Shown: piece after piece, positions 32,101 to 35,667 of the stretch
Layout: every line of letters begins with the position of its first letter
Numbering within the stretch: position 1 is the stretch's first letter
NCBI GenBank assembly: GCA_021648365.1
Contig: JAKISY010000048.1
Span: 1-35,667 of the forward strand
Direction of reading: 5' to 3'
Length of the DNA stretch: 35,667 nucleotides
From: Verrucomicrobiales bacterium
GTDB lineage: Bacteria; Verrucomicrobiota; Verrucomicrobiia; Verrucomicrobiales; DEV007
Made by a program: the position numbers and the translations under genes
The notes under the pieces: model-generated
Databases searched by the model: none
Told to the model about the DNA's origin: nothing
What the model saw: only the letters and a program-made list of their open reading frames with translations

Positions 32101-34312
32101 TCAACATGAGCGCCCGCAAAAGCTCCAAGCCGTCCTTGTCCCGCAACTTGGTATTTCTTTCTACGAGCCAGGTTTCCCACACTTCCCGCAAGGGCAGCTT
32201 CTGCCACTGTTCGGACACCGGCTTGTCGCGGTCGGGGGTCGGGAAACGCCAGGAAATGGCGCCAAGAATTTCGGTGGCCTCTTCATCGTCATAGTTCTCA
32301 AAAGTGATCTCCTGTTTCCGATTCTCGTGAATCAACCGGTTGAGGTCCTGAATCACGCCGACGGCCGCAGGCGTATCAATTTTGAACCTCTTCATCTTCG
32401 GAGGAGGGGCCAGCGTCAGGCGACTGCGGTCCATCAATCCCAGGCCATCCTCTAGGGTGAGCGGCTTCTCGCTCGCCGAGCGAAGGGCTGTCAGGAGGGT
32501 CTGCTCCTCCTTGCTCATCTTTCCGCCCCGCCTTTGAGCAAAATCTTCCGCGATCTTCAAGCACTGCTCGACGGCGGTTTCCTTCTCGATGAATAGCTCC
32601 AGCAATTCCAGTCCTGCCAGTCGTTGTAAAACCTTGCCCGACTCGACAAGGCGCTGTGCGCTGGCCATAGCCGCACCCTTCTCCTGGTTCAGGATCAGTT
32701 GAAGGAGGCCTCGCCGAAGGTCGCTGCTCTTCCTTGTGAGCAGGCTCTCCGCGAACTCCATTTCGCTCTCGTCTAGCTTCAATTTCGAAACCCCCTGGAC
32801 GGCCGATTGCCGGACATCGGCGCTGGCGTCCTTCATCAGACGCACGAGAGTATCCCTGCCTTCCGCCGACAGTTTCTTCGGTGCGCGACCGAGCATATCT
32901 GCGGCAGTGGACCTTTCCCAAGGACCGAGATAGGAGAGAAAGGGAAGCAGCCGCTCAACGGGTCGGGTTCCGAAATTGGAAAGCATGGCCGTCGCCACAG
33001 CTGATCTCGACACGGTTAGTTCCATCCATGGCCAAATCAGACTTTCCATCTTCTTTGCCTTCTCCGGGAATCGATCCAGTTGCGACTCGAGAATCTCGAA
33101 GGTATCGGGAATGGCTTCGGAGATCCCTTGGATGGCAAGCGTCGCTACCCTCATGTCTTCGTCCTGCAGAGCCGGGGCAAGTGTCTTGGCCGATTCGTCT
33201 AGGTCTAAACTCACTAGGAAAGTGGTGGCGGCAAAGCGAGCCTCGACACAGGGCACGATTGCTTTGCCTTTAGCTTTCTTAGACGGAGAAACGAGCAAAG
33301 CCGCTGCTTTGGGAATGGCTTGATAGACATCGTTAAAGGCCAGAGTCCACAACGCGAGGTAGACGGTTTCTCCCGCCTCGGGGTCAGCCACCTGCCGAGC
33401 GATCGCTTCCTCTGCTCGGTCGGGCGCTTCGAGGAATTCGAGCACTTGTGTGATCGTCTTCTTTATCACAGCCGCGCTAACGGAATCCCAGGCCAGACCG
33501 AACCAGACATCGGCCGCCCTCACGACTGAACTGAAGCGCACCAAGTTCTCCTCGAGGATCAACCGAAGCATGCGCCGAAAGGCCTCAGGGTGCGCGAAAT
33601 CGATTGCCTCGAGAATGGACTGCCGTAGCCCTTCCTGGCGTTGGGCCGCCAGAAGGAAGCCCTCCATGAACTCCCAGGCCTCGGGTTTGGAACAGCTCAG
33701 GAGGGCATGGCAGATGTGATCGCCCATGCCGGCGATCTCGTGTTCACCATTCGCCGCGGCGCGCAAGATTTCGAAGACGCCCTCGCCTTCAGCTCCACCG
33801 CTGTCAATTGCCACGGCAAACAACAAGCCGAAGTCCGAGCCGTTCCAGAGGTTTAGGTAGGTGTACCACTCGGCAAACCAGAGTATGTCCTGGTCGTACT
33901 CATTCGTTGCATTCGCCACGGTCTGCACCCAGGAAAAGCGGCTCGCTGCGGTGAGTTTGTTATTGTTGGGAGCCCGGAAGCCACGCCTCCCCCAACCAAT
34001 TTGGTAAGGGGTATGTTTTAGTAGTTCCCATCCGCATTCTAGATGCGTCGCCAGCTTTGGGCACAAGGCCTCGAACACAACTCGCCGGTCCTTCTTCGAC
34101 ATCGCATCGAGCTTCTTTCCCGCTTTCTCATGAAGGGCGTTCAGCTTTTCCCAGTCCTTAACCGGCTTACCCGTCTTGGAGCAATTGAGAAAAGCAAAAC
34201 CCGGTTCGCGCAACCGATCTGTAGTCGATCCCATGCGCTCTCGGCTGAGCGCTTCGGCGCGTTTCACCACCAACTTCTTCAGTTCTTTTTCGGCTTCCTC
34301 TGGTTTTAACAT
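29117..34312 (-). CDS. Giant DUF4132-family protein with HEAT-like repeats
   Basis: 1731 residues, ATG at 34312. The N-terminal part fits the DUF5724-type region (WELLKHTPYQIGWGRRGF, ILWFAEWYTYLNLWNG). About residues 370-580 contain HEAT-like helical repeats (EDMRVATLAIQGISEAIPD, ADVRQSAVQGVSKLKLD). From about 1240 to 1685 is DUF4132: ARTAGYPDPIRLQWDMEARE, LKSIPVGVRKDKAIKALTER, NRYAGHQVNPRQAMALFGGR, YVVFEE, DVEGLTLAGVQF, FSEVMRDIDLAVSVAHRGG, GEYSIHLGSAMTHIIPGG, VLSKVLLLARDTEIKDPSIL. Relatives include E. coli YehI near a MoxR ATPase/von Willebrand cluster; neither is present here. The biochemical function is unknown. The last ~45 residues are not DUF4132 and come from reading into a G element. 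The small gene upstream is 58 bp away, likely one operon. Confidence 0.88.
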   Translation of the reverse strand: MLKPEEAEKELKKLVVKRAEALSRERMGSTTDRLREPGFAFLNCSKTGKPVKDWEKLNALHEKAGKKLDAMSKKDRRVVFEALCPKLATHLECGWELLKHTPYQIGWGRRGFRAPNNNKLTAASRFSWVQTVANATNEYDQDILWFAEWYTYLNLWNGSDFGLLFAVAIDSGGAEGEGVFEILRAAANGEHEIAGMGDHICHALLSCSKPEAWEFMEGFLLAAQRQEGLRQSILEAIDFAHPEAFRRMLRLILEENLVRFSSVVRAADVWFGLAWDSVSAAVIKKTITQVLEFLEAPDRAEEAIARQVADPEAGETVYLALWTLAFNDVYQAIPKAAALLVSPSKKAKGKAIVPCVEARFAATTFLVSLDLDESAKTLAPALQDEDMRVATLAIQGISEAIPDTFEILESQLDRFPEKAKKMESLIWPWMELTVSRSAVATAMLSNFGTRPVERLLPFLSYLGPWERSTAADMLGRAPKKLSAEGRDTLVRLMKDASADVRQSAVQGVSKLKLDESEMEFAESLLTRKSSDLRRGLLQLILNQEKGAAMASAQRLVESGKVLQRLAGLELLELFIEKETAVEQCLKIAEDFAQRRGGKMSKEEQTLLTALRSASEKPLTLEDGLGLMDRSRLTLAPPPKMKRFKIDTPAAVGVIQDLNRLIHENRKQEITFENYDDEEATEILGAISWRFPTPDRDKPVSEQWQKLPLREVWETWLVERNTKLRDKDGLELLRALMLIAMDDAASNSDTKGWLRKGYEKVYGKPTKLAKLKLPHAQLVQYVLQWLVGVEPREEMLDFVLDAIESEMAAVPFDLKVEQLKDHWSYLADDDKPKSKEKKLLCEWTSWRDWCDPILPMTKMWDLFYGLLFYGGLTLRQKERYFWLIRWWDMPTKGTANNFELIPDADRCRVETSKLAWMHAAGKVNDDDAIDHFIGPRGVDAWSGEGFDGIQEVTTRTKVESLGDCKAFLEIGRQCTDRVVEVELTRGENPGTATDAAVAIRSLHGTDKFIEILSVLGKSNLNRTWSYHNNSRNVVFSELLRRIFPDPKDTAETFSVLVKAEEIPESRLIQIALFAPQWVGFVGAHLGWEGFSDAVWWIHAHTKDDQWSVDTEVREQWAAEISERTQLTSQDLVDGAVDVAWFHQVYNQLGKKRWNLVVDEARYASGGGGHTRAQVFAEAMLGVMKKTDMVKRIRDKRHQDTVRALGLLPLARGKGKDSDLLSRYQEMQEFIRTSRQFGSQRQASEKRAATIGQENLARTAGYPDPIRLQWDMEAREISDMKDGVLTASKGEVEVRLEIGEWGEIAIEVKKADKVLKSIPVGVRKDKAIKALTERRTILKRQASRMRKSLEAMMCRGEAFSRDEVAKLLEHPLLAPMLRGLILVGVDDPKLLGYPSKNGKALETFDDKCEVIGKKEAVRIAHPHDLLTSKKWSKWQRDCLARERVQPFKQVFRELYPLNKEEKAKKTTLSNRYAGHQVNPRQAMALFGGRGWVTAPEEGVRRTFHDEEISAYVVFEESFYTPADVEGLTLAGVQFVRRGTHDALPLSKVPPRVFSEVMRDIDLAVSVAHRGGVDPEASSSTIEMRGSLVVESTAVLGLKNVKVKENHVMVDGDLGEYSIHLGSAMTHIIPGGALYIVAVQSQHRGRLFLPFADDDPKTAEVLSKVLLLARDTEIKDPSILNQIRAARGGKVTATSPNCARAILVIRVTRSGIALLQSRFSNQRAGGGQIPSSSQ
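29122..29191 (+). repeat. G element, copy 2, inside the end of the giant gene
   Basis: ACTGCTAGGAATTTG, a C run, CTGCCCTTTGGTTACTGAAC, then GATTGAAGAAGGGCAATCCC. GGTT-ACTG-AACC and GCCCTT/AAGGGC can pair. It begins 26 bp after the 155-residue gene stop and encodes, on the other strand, LLQSRFSNQRAGGGQIPSSS, the end of the giant protein. Confidence 0.85.
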
Positions 34313-34370
34313 AATAGTGTCATTGTGATTCGATGGTCAGCAGTTTCTGGCCGCAGGCAGTTTAGGGCAT

Positions 34371-34802
34371 TCAGGCACCCGCCAGGAATGTGAGTCTCAG
34401 AAAAACGATCTGCGTTCCCTCGTGTGCGTGCACCTCAACATCGAGATTCCGCTGTTCGACCTGATCGATCAGAACCAAGTAGATGCCGTCCTCGAATGCT
34501 TGTAGAGCAACTCCAACGGCTTCGTTCTCATCAACCTCTTGATCTAGTTCTCGGCCACCGGAATCGATCTTGCCCGCTTCCGCTGCTATTTCGATCTCCG
34601 CCTCGCTCAAGACCTGAACGAAGCTGCGTTTTCGCTGACGCTTCCGAAAGGCGGCGACCTCTGCCAACACGATTCGCGTGATCAGTTGCCGCAGAGTGAG
34701 CGGATCGCCGCCCTCTCCATCCTCGGTTGGGGGCCAGTCGATGTGAAAGCCCTCGAGCAAGCGCTTCTTCGACCCCATCTGTTTGAAAGAAATCTCGACC
34801 AT
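34371..34802 (-). CDS. Small hypothetical protein paired with the DUF4132 giant
   Basis: 143 residues. I do not recognise a named family. The N-terminal third has VEISFKQMGSKKRLLEGFHID and DPLTLRQLITRIVLAEVAAFRKRQ; the C-terminal third has AVGVALQAFEDGIYLVLIDQ followed by VEQRNLDVEVHAHEGTQIVF and LRLTFLAG, a beta-rich end resembling ubiquitin-like or beta-grasp proteins in pattern only. It is soluble. ATG 34802 is chosen because the longer frame runs through a G element. It ends 58 bp before the giant, same strand, so an operon is likely; the same kind of pairing would be the first thing to look for around homologues. Confidence 0.75.
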   Translation of the reverse strand: MVEISFKQMGSKKRLLEGFHIDWPPTEDGEGGDPLTLRQLITRIVLAEVAAFRKRQRKRSFVQVLSEAEIEIAAEAGKIDSGGRELDQEVDENEAVGVALQAFEDGIYLVLIDQVEQRNLDVEVHAHEGTQIVFLRLTFLAGA

Positions 34803-35235
34803 CGAATGTTTACTAACTGAACTGCTAGAAATCTTCTTTTCCTCCTCCCCTGCCCTTTGGTTACTAAACTGGGCTTGAAGGTGCCCAAGGGGGAGGGAGA
34901 GGTTAATACTATTCATTTTTGGAATTAAAACATGTGCTTTTCCCATCGTCAAGACCGATGACCAATCAAATCAGAGCTCTCGGTGCCTTTCACAATGTTC
35001 TCATCTGAAATCGTGAACACAACGATCCATCCCCCCTTCTCACATTTGAAGAAGGGCAGGTATTTCCTGATTTTAAAAACACTCGCTCAAGAAGACGCAT
35101 GAACTGGGTCATCCGCGTCGAATAACAGAACCCTGGCCATATGATAAGTTACGAAAAAAAAGGGTAGATAATTTTAATACTGCCTTTCATCAAAAATGGC
35201 CAAAAAAAATCAGCCTACCTTGAGGCAATTCCACT
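34803..35235. other. Gene-free stretch with G element copy 3
   Basis: No gene. It has G copy 3 (34819-34898), a CCCTTCT-CACATTTGA-AGAAGGG inverted repeat (35034-35056) whose right half resembles the end of G copy 2, and an AT-rich part near 35150. Confidence 0.6.
34819..34898 (+). repeat. G element, copy 3
   Basis: ACTGCTAGAAATC, a pyrimidine run, CCCTGCCCTTTGGTTACTAA, ACT, GGGCTTGAAG, then TGCCCAAGGGGG. Most divergent copy (ACTAAACT instead of ACTGAACC), but the outer CCCTTTGG can still pair with CCAAGGGG. It lies directly upstream of the small gene. Confidence 0.8.
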
Positions 35236-35391
35236 TCACCTCTCCACATCCTTCACCGCGATCTTCAAGTGCCTCGCCCGTGGAGCTTTACCCCAGCCCC
35301 CACTGGCATCAATGAACCCAATCCACAACTGATCCATTCTGGTATCTTCATGATACCAGAGAGGATCCACCCCCTGCGACGAAAACCATTG
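35236..35391 (-). pseudogene. C-terminal gene fragment of unknown family
   Basis: A minus-strand frame of about 52 codons ends at 35236: QWFSSQGVDPLWYHEDTR, then MDQLWIGFIDASGGWGKA and PRARHLKIAVKDVER. It has a natural protein-like composition (Trp, Asp, Gly turns) and resembles the C-terminus of an extracytoplasmic beta protein, but I cannot name the family. There is no start codon with a plausible N-terminus; on the 5' side the frame runs into the palindrome at 35408. A perfect 8 bp arm hairpin CTGGTATC-TTCAT-GATACCAG lies within it. Confidence 0.55.
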
Positions 35392-35407
35392 CCTGCCACA
35401 ATGTAAA

Positions 35408-35424
35408 ACAGCTTTTCAAGCTGT
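35408..35424 (+). repeat. 17 bp palindrome at the edge of the fragment
   Basis: ACAGCTTTTCAAGCTGT preceded by AATGTAAA, same orientation as every other copy. It marks the left limit of the fragment's reading frame. Confidence 0.85.
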
Positions 35425-35535
35425 CCTCCTCTCCCCACGGCAACAACAGCTCCCCATCATCCCCATCAAAAATCATCAATCGCCAATCCATCTTCCTCAG
35501 AAGTTCAGGTTGAAGTTAAAGTTTAGGTCGAAGTT

Positions 35536-35563
35536 CTTCTCACTTCTCACTTCTCACTTCTTA
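35536..35563 (+). repeat. Heptamer run overlapping a stop codon
   Basis: CTTCTCA three times then CTTCTTA. On the minus strand it supplies the last two Lys codons and the stop of the cytochrome c gene. Confidence 0.75.
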
Positions 35564-35667
35564 GCCCCCAAAGATTCGATATACATAATGATCGACTTGA
35601 TCTGATAATCCTTCAGCACCCCGAGATAAGGAGGCATGCCTTCACCCTTTTCCCCAAAGCCCTTCAC
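35554..35667 (-). CDS. C-terminus of a monoheme cytochrome c, truncated by the window
   Basis: 37 residues are visible: VKGFGEKGEGMPPYLGVLKD and YQIKSIIMYIESLGAKK. GMPPY gives the distal Met ligand of a class I cytochrome c, and the terminal amphipathic helix DYQIKSIIMYIESL is canonical. The heme-binding CxxCH is outside the window. Likely periplasmic, possibly part of a larger fused protein. Its stop codon falls in a heptamer run, so the final Lys-Lys may be repeat-derived. Confidence 0.8.
   Translation of the reverse strand: MKGFGEKGEGMPPYLGVLKDYQIKSIIMYIESLGAKK

Noticed and set aside
32376..32921. 181-codon minus-strand frame inside the giant gene
   Set aside because: It is an alternative frame of the same strand over the HEAT-like region; the 1731-residue frame is continuous through it.
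28375..34898. G elements as integron attC sites
   Set aside because: I see no RYYYAAC/GTTRRRY core pair in the right arrangement and no integrase in the window, so attC is not supported, though a recombination role is not excluded.
35034..35056. A fourth G element
   Set aside because: Only the TTGAAGAAGGGCA part matches; the conserved CTGCCCTTTGGTTACT core is absent.

Overview
The window looks like chromosomal DNA of a Verrucomicrobiota bacterium (order Verrucomicrobiales or close). The evidence is a formylglycine-type sulfatase, remnants of the DUF1501/DUF1553 pair typical of Planctomycetes and Verrucomicrobia, a GH140-like glycoside hydrolase, Tat-exported sugar isomerase-like proteins, and intergenic DNA crowded with short palindromic repeats. 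This placement is by gene content only.

Layout. 1-1023: 3' part of an apiosidase-like glycoside hydrolase. 1432-2014: ParE/ParD-type toxin-antitoxin pair (minus). 2039-3892: repeat-rich DNA holding one orphan small gene. 3893-9247: nucleotide-sugar genes on the minus strand (rfbD-like, rfbB, rfbA, UDP-glucuronate decarboxylase), broken up by a 1.27 kb repeat block; no rfbC is visible. 9652-9725: tRNA-Gln(TTG). 9839-14056: minus-strand operon of a fused two-domain peptide-type ABC permease, an ABC ATPase without the Walker A lysine, and gpmI. 14331-15895: nrdR with two NrdR-box-like palindromes on its promoter, a hypothetical gene and a HIT hydrolase. 16078-17649: secreted sulfatase. 18101-18602: chimeric DUF1501/DUF1553 remnant. 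18782-22830: MBL-fold hydrolase, lipoprotein, Tat-exported isomerase-like protein, RtcB-like ligase. 23051-28326: DsbD-like reductase, STAS protein, four-helix-bundle-like membrane protein, Na/Pi cotransporter-like protein. 28375-34898: a distinct segment marked by three direct copies of a structured ~70 bp element, holding a small hypothetical gene and a two-gene unit with a 1731-residue DUF4132-family giant. 35236-35667: a gene remnant and the 3' end of a cytochrome c gene.

How the parts work together: the rfb genes and the decarboxylase would supply dTDP- and UDP-sugars for surface polysaccharide; the glycoside hydrolase, sulfatase and isomerase-like protein fit breakdown of complex, possibly sulfated polysaccharides; the DsbD-like protein would carry reducing power to the periplasm. 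The most unusual features are the intergenic repeats: four 17 bp palindromes built on one design, all oriented the same way; a 64 bp composite tandem array; 28 bp tandem repeats at three loci; and heptanucleotide arrays with unbroken period 7. Next in interest are the DUF4132 giant with its small partner and flanking repeats, and the ABC transporter whose ATPase lacks key catalytic residues.
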